A stretch of DNA of 64,000 nt from Oscillospiraceae bacterium (GTDB lineage: Bacteria; Bacillota; Clostridia; Oscillospirales; Oscillospiraceae): positions 22,848 through 86,847 of the forward strand of contig JAFYAU010000030.1 of NCBI GenBank assembly GCA_017540565.1. The letters are read 5' to 3'. The stretch's first letter is position 1; every line of letters starts with the position of its first letter. The position numbers and the translations under genes were made by a program. Below the pieces are notes generated by a model. That model saw only the letters and a list, made by a program, of their open reading frames with translations. It made no database searches and was not told the DNA's origin. Of this stretch, positions 56,952 to 64,000 are shown in pieces.

Positions 56952-58834
56952 AGGGAGAACCGCTGTCCCACCGGATGTGGGCCAAGGCGGCGGCGTATGT
57001 GCTGCTGACCGTCTTCGCCGTTCTCCTGGTCGCCTGCGGCGCGGGGATCTATGTCCTCTGGGAGCAGGGATTCTACCGGTCGACGCCGGAGAGCCTGAAG
57101 GCGGAGCAGTTCCGCTACACCCTGATGTCCGCGGCGGACGATGTCGTCGTGAGGAACGTCGTGGGCTATCCGCAGCCGGAGAATACCGGCAACGCCCGGT
57201 ACGTCCTGCTGGATCACTCCGGTACGGAGCTGTGGCGCAGCGGCGGGTACGACGCCGCGGCCGCCGGACCGTACGCCTGGTCCTTCGTCTTCCGCTGGAC
57301 GGAATACGACGACGGGTACACGGAGGCCGGTTACCTGAGGGACGAGGGGACCGGGACGGAGGAACTGGCGGAGACCGACTTTATCGTCAGGGCCGCCGTG
57401 GATCCGGACCTGCCGTTCCAGGACGGCTTCTACTGGAGAGCGAAGGGGATCGACCTTCTGTACGGCCTGCGCATCGCGGTCTATCCGGCCGCCGCTCTGC
57501 TGCTCGCGGGCGTGATCATCTGCTTCGTGTTCCTCATGTGCGGGGCCGGACACCGGGCCGGCCTCCCGGGGATCACGCCCGGCTACCTGTATCCGGTGCC
57601 CTTCGACGTGATGACCGCCGCGGCCGCGGCTGCCGTCATCCTGTACGCGGTGCTGATCGCACAATCGCGGTTCGAGCCGCTCCTGGCCGCCCTGCCCGTC
57701 GTGGCAGCGCCTGTCGTCACCGGCTGGTGCGCCTCCTTCGCGATGCGCGTCAAGCTCGGGGGCTGGTGGAAGAACACGCTGATCTGGCGGATCCTGCGCC
57801 TCGTGCGGACCGTCCTGCGGGGGATCTGGCGGGTGGTCCGCGGGATCCCGCTGGTGTGGAAGACGGCGCTGGCCGCCGTCGCCGTCAGCTTTATAGAACT
57901 GCTGTGGATGGCCGGCTTCCGCCACGACGAGGACATATTCTTCTCCCTGTGGTTCATCGAGAAGGCCGTGCTGATCGCCGCGGTGCTGTACCTGGCGCTC
58001 GTCATGCGGCGCCTGCAGCGGGGCGGAGAGGCCCTGGCGCGGGGGGATCTCGCGTACCATACGGACACCCGCGGGATGCTGTGGGATTTCCGGCGCCACG
58101 GGGAGGACCTGAACAGCATCGGGTCCGGGATGATCGCGGCCGTCGAGGAGCGGATGAAGAGCGAGCGCATGAAGACGGAGCTGATCACCAACGTCTCGCA
58201 CGACATCAAGACCCCCCTCACGAGCATCGTCAACTACGTGGACCTGCTGAAGAAGACCGACGACCCGGCGAAGGCGAAGGAGTATCTGGAGGTCCTGGAC
58301 CGCCAGTCCCGTCGGATGAAGAAGCTGACGGAGGACCTGGTGGAGATGTCCAAGGCGGCGTCCGGCACCGTCGAGGTGAAGACGGGCCGGTACGGCGTGA
58401 AGGAACTGCTGGGGCAGGCCCTGGGCGAGTACCGCGACCGGCTGGAGAGCGCCGGCATCGAGCCCGTGCTGACGGTCCCGGAGGAGGAACTGCACGTCCG
58501 GGCCGACGGAAAGCTCACCTGGCGCATCCTGGACAACCTGTTCTCCAACGTCTGCAAGTACGGACAGCGGGGGACCCGGTTCTACGTCGACGCGGCGGAA
58601 GCCGGAGAGACGGTCCGGATGAGTTTCCGGAACATTTCCCGGGATCCCCTGAACAAGCCGGCCGACGAGCTCATGGAGCGCTTCGTCCGCGGGGACAGCG
58701 CCCGTGGGGGCGAGGGGAGCGGCCTCGGCCTGAACATCGCGAAGAGCCTCGCGGAGCTGCAGGGGGGAAGGCTGGACCTGTCCGTGGACGGGGACCTGTT
58801 CAAGGCGGAGGTCACGCTTCCCGCCGCGGACTGA
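56948..58834 (+). CDS. Membrane sensor histidine kinase
   Basis: This 628-residue protein has a first membrane helix (AAAYVLLTVFAVLLVACGAGIYVLW), an external sensory stretch (about 40-165) and several more hydrophobic segments up to residue 360. A HisKA domain has phospho-acceptor His418 in NVSHDIKTPLTSIV, and a HATPase domain holds the N box DNLFSNVCKYG and G boxes EGSGLGLNIAKSLAELQGG. The unusual number of membrane segments before HisKA suggests sensing in or at the membrane, for example of envelope stress or an antimicrobial. It follows the regulator gene with a four-base overlap and ends before a strong terminator. Confidence 0.94.
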   Translation: MKGEPLSHRMWAKAAAYVLLTVFAVLLVACGAGIYVLWEQGFYRSTPESLKAEQFRYTLMSAADDVVVRNVVGYPQPENTGNARYVLLDHSGTELWRSGGYDAAAAGPYAWSFVFRWTEYDDGYTEAGYLRDEGTGTEELAETDFIVRAAVDPDLPFQDGFYWRAKGIDLLYGLRIAVYPAAALLLAGVIICFVFLMCGAGHRAGLPGITPGYLYPVPFDVMTAAAAAAVILYAVLIAQSRFEPLLAALPVVAAPVVTGWCASFAMRVKLGGWWKNTLIWRILRLVRTVLRGIWRVVRGIPLVWKTALAAVAVSFIELLWMAGFRHDEDIFFSLWFIEKAVLIAAVLYLALVMRRLQRGGEALARGDLAYHTDTRGMLWDFRRHGEDLNSIGSGMIAAVEERMKSERMKTELITNVSHDIKTPLTSIVNYVDLLKKTDDPAKAKEYLEVLDRQSRRMKKLTEDLVEMSKAASGTVEVKTGRYGVKELLGQALGEYRDRLESAGIEPVLTVPEEELHVRADGKLTWRILDNLFSNVCKYGQRGTRFYVDAAEAGETVRMSFRNISRDPLNKPADELMERFVRGDSARGGEGSGLGLNIAKSLAELQGGRLDLSVDGDLFKAEVTLPAAD

Positions 58835-58847
58835 GCTCTGCGTGAAA

Positions 58848-58889
58848 AACGGGAACGGAGACCGTTTCGGGGCCGTTCCCGTTATTTTT
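58848..58889 (+). terminator. Terminator of the two-component operon
   Basis: AACGGGAACGG pairs with CCGTTCCCGTT (11 bp, 14-base loop), followed by ATTTTT. Confidence 0.88.
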
Positions 58890-58929
58890 CGGGTTTTTGT
58901 CAAATATCTCGTGTAATCCGGACCTTTTG

Positions 58930-58938
58930 TGGTATAAT
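58930..58938 (+). promoter_or_regulatory. Extended -10 promoter of the P-type ATPase gene
   Basis: TGGTATAAT lies 36 bp before the GTG start. No good -35 element is seen, as is usual for an extended -10. Confidence 0.6.
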
Positions 58939-58973
58939 CTATTGCTGAACTACGACTGAAACGGGGTGACCGC

Positions 58974-61478
58974 GTGAGATCCGCCGATAGCGAACAGCTG
59001 AACAGAGTGCTTCCCCGCATCGAGACCGAGGCGGATCTGGGCCTGACGGAAGCCCAGGCCCGGGAGCGGAAGGAGAACGGCTACGCCAATGTGACGCCGG
59101 GTTCCGCCAGCAAGACGGTGGGTCAGATCATCGTCTCCAACGTCTGCACCTATTTCAACCTGATCTTCCTGATCCTGGCGGTGCTGATCGTGCTCGTGGG
59201 CTCCTACAACGACCTGATGTTCGTGCCCATCATCGTCATCAACACCCTGATCGGCATCGTGCAGGAGATCCGCAGCAAGCGGATGACGGACAAACTGAAT
59301 CTGATGACGGCGCCGAAGGCGGTCCTGATCCGGGACGGCCGGCAGGTGACCGTGGCCGTGGAGGACGCGGTGCGCGACGACGTGGCCTGCTTCCAGCCAG
59401 GCAGCCAGATCTACGCGGACGGCCTCGTGCTGGACGGCGAGTGCCAGGTGAACGAGGCCATGGTCACCGGCGAGGCAGACGAGATCAGCAAAAAGCCGGG
59501 CGACACGCTGCTGTCCGGCAGCTTCGTCGTGTCCGGCCAGTGCCGGGCCCGGCTGGAGAAGGTGGGCGCGGACTCCTTCGCCGCCCGCCTTACCAACGAG
59601 GCAAAGAAACACAGGAAAAGAAAGAGATCCGAGATGCTCCGGGCGCTGAACCGCCTGCTGACCGTCATCGGCATCCTCATCATCCCCATGGGCGTCGGCA
59701 TGTTCCTGCAGCAGACGCGCCTGCTGGGGCTCCCCACGAAGGACGCGGTGGTCTCCACCGTCGGCGCGATGATCGGAATGATCCCCGAGGGCCTGTTCCT
59801 GCTGGTGAGCGTGGCCCTGGTCGTCAGCGTGATGCGCCTGGCCAGGAGGAAGACGCTGGTCCACGAGATGGGCTGCATCGAGTCGCTGGCCCGGGTGGAC
59901 GTGCTGTGCGTGGACAAGACCGGCACAATCACGGAGAACAAGATGACGGTGGACGATATCGTCCCGCTGCAGCCGGACCGGTATGACGAGGACTGGATCC
60001 GCAGCCTGATGAACGACTACGTGGGGAACATGGGCGCGGACAACAACACCATGGACGCCATGCAGCGGTATTTCACGGGCGAGCCGCGGCGGACCGCCGT
60101 GCATGTGCAGACCTTCTCCTCCGTGGAGAAGTACAGCGGCGTCACGTTCGCCGGCGGCCAGACCTTCGTCGTCGGCGCGCCGGAATTCATCATGAAGGCG
60201 CGGTACGGGGAGATCCGCGAAACCGTGGAGGAGTACTCCGCCCAGGGCTGCCGCGTGGTGCTCCTGGCGCGCTATCCCGGGGAACTGACCGGCGGACCGC
60301 TGACGGAGGAGGCGGAGCCGATATCCCTGATCCTGCTGTCCAACAAGATCCGTGAGGAGGCCCCGGCCACCTTCGAGTTCTTCCGGAAGCAGGGCGTGAA
60401 GATCATCGTGATCTCGGGCGACAACCCGGTGACGGTGTCCCGCATCGCGTCCGAGGCGGGGATCGAGGGAGCGGACCGGTACGTGGACGCTTCCACCCTG
60501 AACACCGAGAGAAAGCTCCTGCGCTCCGTGCAGGATACGGTCGTCTTCGGGCGGGTCACGCCCGAGAAGAAGCGCAAGCTGATCCAGGCCCTGAAACGGC
60601 AGGGCCATACCGTGGCCATGACCGGCGACGGCGTCAACGACATCCTGGCCATGAAGGAGGCCGACTGCAGCGTGGCCATGGCCTCCGGCAGCGAGGTGGC
60701 CTCCCAGGTCGCCCAGCTGGTGCTGATGGATTCCCGGTTCTCCTCCATGCCCTCCGTGGTCATGGAAGGACGCCGCGTGATCAACAACATCGAGCGGTCC
60801 TCCGCCCTGTTCCTCGTGAAGAACATCTTCTCGTTCATGCTCGCGATCGCGGCGCTGGCCCTCACGATGGCCTATCCGCTGGCCCCGTCCCAGCTGTCGC
60901 TGGTGAACATGACCACCATCGGCATCCCCTCCTTCGTCCTCGCGCTGGAATTCAACAGGGACATGGTGAAGGGGAAATTTCTCAAGAGCGTGCTGCTGCG
61001 GGCGTTCCCGGGCGGCGTGACGGACTTCGCGGCCGTGCTCGGCGCCATGTTCATCTGCAGGGCCATGAAGTTCGAGCCGCACGTGCAGGGCACCATGGCC
61101 GCGCTGCTGATGGCCTTCGTGGGCTTCATGATGGTCTTCCACACCTGCCGGCCCTTCACGGCCATCCGCCGCGTGCTCATGATATTCGTGATCGTGCTGT
61201 TCACGGGAGCCGCGCTGATCCTTCCCGGCCTGTTCAGCCTGGCCCCGATCCCCGGAAAGGCCGTCTGGATCACCATAGGGCTCATGGCGGCGTCCGTGCC
61301 GGTCTTCCTGCTGCTCCTCCAGCTGTCCTACGCGCTGGGCGCGAAAAGGCCGCCGAAGGCGGATCTCAGCCGTCTGGCCGGAGCGTTCGGACGGATGAAG
61401 GAGAAGGGAAGGCGGAGAAAGGCAGCCGGAGAGGAGCCGCCTGAAGACGGGGAGTATCCGGAGTTCCCGGAGGAGTAA
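58974..61478 (+). CDS. P-type ATPase, CtpE-like cation transporter
   Basis: This 834-residue ion pump has all P-type features: the actuator loop EAMVTGEAD (about 161-169), the transmembrane motif IPEGL (270-274), the phosphorylation site Asp314 in DKTGT, and the hinge MTGDGVNDILAMKEAD. About ten hydrophobic helices are present, including four to six after the catalytic part. The order and the segment GMIPEGLFLLVSVALVVSVMRLARR-type plus HEMGCIESLARVD resemble CtpE, a calcium transporter of actinobacteria, more than the copper or zinc pumps, which would have N-terminal metal domains and CPC. The GTG start has GGGGTG upstream. Ca2+ is the best guess. Confidence 0.88.
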   Translation: MRSADSEQLNRVLPRIETEADLGLTEAQARERKENGYANVTPGSASKTVGQIIVSNVCTYFNLIFLILAVLIVLVGSYNDLMFVPIIVINTLIGIVQEIRSKRMTDKLNLMTAPKAVLIRDGRQVTVAVEDAVRDDVACFQPGSQIYADGLVLDGECQVNEAMVTGEADEISKKPGDTLLSGSFVVSGQCRARLEKVGADSFAARLTNEAKKHRKRKRSEMLRALNRLLTVIGILIIPMGVGMFLQQTRLLGLPTKDAVVSTVGAMIGMIPEGLFLLVSVALVVSVMRLARRKTLVHEMGCIESLARVDVLCVDKTGTITENKMTVDDIVPLQPDRYDEDWIRSLMNDYVGNMGADNNTMDAMQRYFTGEPRRTAVHVQTFSSVEKYSGVTFAGGQTFVVGAPEFIMKARYGEIRETVEEYSAQGCRVVLLARYPGELTGGPLTEEAEPISLILLSNKIREEAPATFEFFRKQGVKIIVISGDNPVTVSRIASEAGIEGADRYVDASTLNTERKLLRSVQDTVVFGRVTPEKKRKLIQALKRQGHTVAMTGDGVNDILAMKEADCSVAMASGSEVASQVAQLVLMDSRFSSMPSVVMEGRRVINNIERSSALFLVKNIFSFMLAIAALALTMAYPLAPSQLSLVNMTTIGIPSFVLALEFNRDMVKGKFLKSVLLRAFPGGVTDFAAVLGAMFICRAMKFEPHVQGTMAALLMAFVGFMMVFHTCRPFTAIRRVLMIFVIVLFTGAALILPGLFSLAPIPGKAVWITIGLMAASVPVFLLLLQLSYALGAKRPPKADLSRLAGAFGRMKEKGRRRKAAGEEPPEDGEYPEFPEE

Positions 61479-61494
61479 GGCCGTCCCGTTTCCC

Positions 61495-61523
61495 TTGCAA
61501 TTTCGTACTGCCTGTGATATGGT
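61495..61523 (+). promoter_or_regulatory. Promoter of the small membrane protein gene
   Basis: TTGCAA (61495-61500), a 17-base spacer and TATGGT (61518-61523) lie 50 bp before the ATG. Confidence 0.5.
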
Positions 61524-61573
61524 AGTGCCATTCATGCGGCCGGTCCGCATCACAGACGAAGGAGTGCCTGACC

Positions 61574-62089
61574 ATGGCTTTGTTTCAACGGAAGGAACCT
61601 ACGACCCCCGCCGGAAAGGCGCGCCAGTCCCTGCTGGGAATGATCGCCCGCCTCGGCTGCTGCGCGTATCTGATCTATACCGTCATCACGCTGTTCAAGC
61701 AGTCCCGCACGGAGTCCGGCGGAGTCTCGCAGCCTCTGGCGATCATCCTCGCCGTCATCATGGGCGTGGCCGCCCTGTTCTTTTCCGTCATCACGCTGAA
61801 GCGGTTTTTCATCGGACTGAAGAACGAAGACTACAGCATGCACAAGTACTACGCGGAAGATCTGGCCAAGCAGGGCCTCCGCATGAACGAGTTCGGCGAG
61901 TATGTTCCCATCGAAGCCCCGGAAGACGACGGCGCGGATGAGGAAGTGGAGCCGGCGGAAGAAGAGTCCGGCGATGGACCTGAGGACGGGGGTTCCGAGG
62001 AGGAACCGGGAGAAGACCCGGAAGAAGGATCCGAAGAGGAATCCGACGGGGAAGAGCCTGAGGAAGCGGAGCCCGGCGAAGAGGAATAA
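61574..62089 (+). CDS. Small membrane protein with long acidic tail
   Basis: I do not recognise this 171-residue protein. Two hydrophobic helices (about residues 18-40 and 53-76) are followed by a short soluble part (KNEDYSMHKYYAEDLAKQGLRMNEFGEYV). A very acidic, disordered tail of about 60 residues made of E, D, G, P and S comes last. It is a single gene with its own promoter and terminator. The start ATG follows a usable GGAG-like site (GAAGGAG). No function can be assigned. Confidence 0.65.
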   Translation: MALFQRKEPTTPAGKARQSLLGMIARLGCCAYLIYTVITLFKQSRTESGGVSQPLAIILAVIMGVAALFFSVITLKRFFIGLKNEDYSMHKYYAEDLAKQGLRMNEFGEYVPIEAPEDDGADEEVEPAEEESGDGPEDGGSEEEPGEDPEEGSEEESDGEEPEEAEPGEEE

Positions 62090-62092
62090 GAG

Positions 62093-62126
62093 AAAGGCCA
62101 TGCCGGGAGATACGGCATGGCCTTTT
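62093..62126 (+). terminator. Terminator after the small membrane protein gene
   Basis: AAAGGCCATGCCG pairs with CGGCATGGCCTTT (13 bp, seven-base loop) and is followed by TG-TTT. It lies directly before the rlmD ribosome binding site, so rlmD needs its own promoter or read-through. Confidence 0.88.
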
Positions 62127-62150
62127 GTTTACGGAAAGCGGTGGAGCGGC

Positions 62151-63500
62151 ATGAAGAAAAACGATATCCTGCGCGGAACGGTCACGGGCTATACCTCGGA
62201 AGGGCAGGGCGTCTGCCGGCTGGAGGGCCGCGCCGTGTTCGTGAAGGACGCGCTGGCCGGGGAAGAGGCGGACATCCGGATCCTGAAGGTATCCAATACG
62301 GCGGTATACGGGAAAATCGAGCGTCTGGCCGCGCCCTCGCCGGAGCGGCGGGAACCGGCCTGCGGCATCGCCGCCTCCTGCGGCGGCTGCGCGCTGATGC
62401 ACATGTCGTACGCGGAGGAACTGCGGATGAAGCAGTCCCGGGTGGACGACGCCCTTCGCAGGATCGGAGGGCTGGATCTGAAAACGTCGTGTATCCACGG
62501 GAGCGGGGAGCAGCTGCGTTACCGGAACAAGGCCATCTACAACGTCGGGACGAGGAACGGCGAAGCGGTCACCGGGTTCTACCGCCGCCATACGCACGAT
62601 GTCGTTCCCTGCGAAGAGTGCCTCATCCAGGCGCCTTTTGCGGACAGGACCGCTGCTGTCACCCGTCAGTGGATGGCACGGTACCATGTCCCCGCCTATG
62701 ACGAAGCAACAGGGGAGGGACTCGTGCGGAGAGTCTTTGCCCGATACGCGTTCGGAACCGGGGAGGGCCAGGCGGTGCTTGTGACGGCGTCCGGCGAGGT
62801 GCCCCATCTTGACGAATGGGCGGAGATGATCCGCGGGGAATGCCCGGAGGCGCGCAGCGTCGTACTGAACGTGAACGGGACCAGAGGCAACACAGTGCTT
62901 GGCGGTCAGTTCCGCACGCTCCGGGGATCGGATACGATCGAGGAGGAGATCTGCGGGCTGCGTTTTCGCCTGTCGCCGCGGAGCTTCTGCCAGATCAACA
63001 TCCCGCAGGCACAGAGACTGTATGAGAAAGCGCTCGAATTCGCCGGCCTGACCGGAACGGAGACGGCCCTCGACCTGTACTGCGGAACGGGGACGATCAG
63101 TCTCTGTCTGGCGAGACGGGCGGGAAAGGTCATCGGTGCGGAGATCGTGCCGGAAGCCGTAGAGGACGCGAGACGGAATGCGGAGGAAAACGGGATCGAC
63201 AACGCAGAGTTCATCTGCGCGGACGCCGGGCAGGCGGCTGCCTGGCTCCGGGAGCGGGGCGTGCAGGCGGATGTCGCGGTGGTGGATCCGCCAAGAAAAG
63301 GACTGGCGCCCGACGTGATCGGGACGCTTGCAGAAATAGGGCCTCGGCGCATCGTTTATGTATCCTGTGATCCCGGTACGCTCGCGAGGGATCTGAAACG
63401 GTTTGCCGGACTGGGATACCGGGCGGAACAGGCCGAGGCATTCGACATGTTTCCCAGAACGAGTCACGTGGAGTGCGTGACATTGATGACAAGGAAATAA
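62151..63500 (+). CDS. rlmD: 23S rRNA (uracil(1939)-C(5))-methyltransferase RlmD/RumA type
   Basis: This 449-residue protein methylates a uracil in 23S rRNA or tRNA. It has an N-terminal TRAM domain (about 1-58), a 4Fe-4S cluster site with Cys71, 77, 80 and a later CEEC (ACGIAASCGGCALMHM), and a SAM-dependent methyltransferase domain with LDLYCGTGTISLCLA, VIGAEIVPEAVEDAR, VVDPPRKGL and the nucleophile Cys in YVSCDPGTLARD. RlmD, RlmCD and TrmA-like enzymes share these motifs, so the exact target base is not certain. GGAG precedes the ATG. The DNA downstream becomes A+T-rich. Confidence 0.92.
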   Translation: MKKNDILRGTVTGYTSEGQGVCRLEGRAVFVKDALAGEEADIRILKVSNTAVYGKIERLAAPSPERREPACGIAASCGGCALMHMSYAEELRMKQSRVDDALRRIGGLDLKTSCIHGSGEQLRYRNKAIYNVGTRNGEAVTGFYRRHTHDVVPCEECLIQAPFADRTAAVTRQWMARYHVPAYDEATGEGLVRRVFARYAFGTGEGQAVLVTASGEVPHLDEWAEMIRGECPEARSVVLNVNGTRGNTVLGGQFRTLRGSDTIEEEICGLRFRLSPRSFCQINIPQAQRLYEKALEFAGLTGTETALDLYCGTGTISLCLARRAGKVIGAEIVPEAVEDARRNAEENGIDNAEFICADAGQAAAWLRERGVQADVAVVDPPRKGLAPDVIGTLAEIGPRRIVYVSCDPGTLARDLKRFAGLGYRAEQAEAFDMFPRTSHVECVTLMTRK

Positions 63501-63529
63501 ACAAATCGCAATTTGTGGAGAACATTGGT

Positions 63530-63967
63530 ATGGGAAAAGATTTGTCCGAAATGACACTGGAAGAGTTATGGGAATTATTTCCTATCTTTCTTGTGGCGCA
63601 CGATGATCGGTGGAAAGACAGCTTCAAGGAAATCGAGGAAACGTTGACCGGACTTTTATCATATCCGCCTGTTGTCCGGATCAGTCATATCGGAAGCACT
63701 GCTATTCAGGGAATATGGGCTAAGAATATCATTGATGTAATGATTGAGATTTCTCAAAGCGCTGACATGAAAGATATAGCGCAGATATTAGAAAAGAATG
63801 GCTTTATTGTCATGTCCGCCGAGACAAACCGGGTATCACTTAACAAGGGATATACTGAAAATGGATTTGCGGACAAGGTATTGCATGTCCATCTGCGATA
63901 CACCGGAGACAATGATGAACTGTACTTCCGTGACTATTTGAATGAGCATTCTGATGTGGCAAAATAA
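63530..63967 (+). CDS. GrpB/UPF0157 family protein, cut by an in-frame stop
   Basis: The 145 codons up to 63967 match the GrpB family: KDLSEMTLEELWELFPIFLVAHDDRW, VRISHIGSTAIQGIWAKNIIDVMIEI, and the end HVHLRYTGDNDELYFRDYLNEHSDVAK. The stop TAA is followed in frame by Y-E-A-L-K-L-R-L-W-K-Q, which continues the family sequence (normally E-Y-x-A-L-K-x-x-L). The gene has therefore probably lost a Glu codon to a stop, and the rest lies beyond the window. GGAG is nine bases before the ATG. A+T-rich codons suggest that it was acquired. GrpB proteins look like nucleotidyltransferases of unknown target. Confidence 0.8.
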   Translation: MGKDLSEMTLEELWELFPIFLVAHDDRWKDSFKEIEETLTGLLSYPPVVRISHIGSTAIQGIWAKNIIDVMIEISQSADMKDIAQILEKNGFIVMSAETNRVSLNKGYTENGFADKVLHVHLRYTGDNDELYFRDYLNEHSDVAK

Positions 63968-64000
63968 TATGAAGCATTGAAGCTCAGGCTCTGGAAACAA

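Noticed and set aside
58950..61553. An 867-codon minus-strand frame opposite the P-type ATPase.
   Set aside because: Its sequence is His/Asp/Gly-rich, without motifs, and fully opposite a gene with all P-type ATPase signatures.

Overview
The window is GC-rich DNA from a Gram-positive anaerobe, most likely a high-GC member of the Clostridia (Bacillota). The basis is strong AGGAGG-type ribosome binding sites, many intrinsic terminators, a reverse rubrerythrin and a rubredoxin, a PPi-type phosphofructokinase, class II aldolase, acetate kinase, an M-box Mg riboswitch ahead of mgtE, and families common in Clostridia (DUF1836, DUF1653, DUF4417, DUF2461, DUF1294). I cannot name a species. Four patches are clearly richer in A+T and look acquired: about 14.3-15.8 kb, 31.9-35.1 kb, 48.8-50.9 kb and 63.5 kb to the end.

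Layout. 1-4.7 kb: an uncharacterised catabolic cluster (MaoC-type hydratase, DapA-type aldolase/lyase, DUF6282 hydrolase, TetR regulator, CoA-acylating-type aldehyde dehydrogenase). 4.8-11.1 kb, minus strand: a cell-surface operon with a ubiquitin-like-domain lipoprotein, a repeat protein ending in a transglutaminase-like domain, an AlgI-type MBOAT O-acyltransferase, its AlgJ/AlgX-like SGNH partner and a membrane protein. 11.3-14.2 kb: a membrane protein, an orphan protein, a DUF1836 regulator and a divergent N-terminal-nucleophile amidase, with three shared operator-like sites between the last two. 14.2-15.8 kb: an orphan Rhs C-terminal tip with a cysteine-peptidase-like toxin, a putative immunity gene and Rhs debris. 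15.8-18.7 kb: proBAC. 18.8-31.8 kb: housekeeping, including a Crp/Fnr regulator with a divergent ferredoxin, an ABC-F protein, fba and pfk back to back, aroK, M-box-mgtE, ackA, and a tightly overlapped tmcAL-murI-DUF2461-DUF1294 operon.

31.9-35.1 kb is a small accessory island: an Xre repressor, an ImmA protease, a DUF4417 protein, a compact toxin-like domain and a putative immunity protein, all on the minus strand, with a candidate short structured RNA and operator-like repeats on the opposite strand. 35.1-48.7 kb returns to core genes: rubredoxin, two lipoproteins, a CobW-type GTPase, reverse rubrerythrin, an S1-domain protein, an FtsB/DivIC-like protein, amidohydrolase, DUF362 ferredoxin, Tex, a phosphatase, a degenerate E2-like protein, a nitroreductase and an L,D-transpeptidase. 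48.9-50.8 kb carries an AbiE toxin-antitoxin pair whose antitoxin gene looks frameshifted.

51.0-61.5 kb, the envelope and transport block, holds an asymmetric heterodimeric ABC exporter, a membrane glycosyltransferase, a two-component system with CTTAAG-type direct repeats in the shared promoter, and a CtpE-like P-type ATPase. The window ends with a small membrane protein, RlmD and a GrpB-family gene cut by an in-frame stop.

No rRNA, tRNA, CRISPR array or intact insertion sequence was seen. The most unusual features are the DUF4417/toxin island with its candidate RNA, the orphan Rhs toxin locus, the MBOAT/transglutaminase surface operon and the unexplained catabolic cluster at the left edge.
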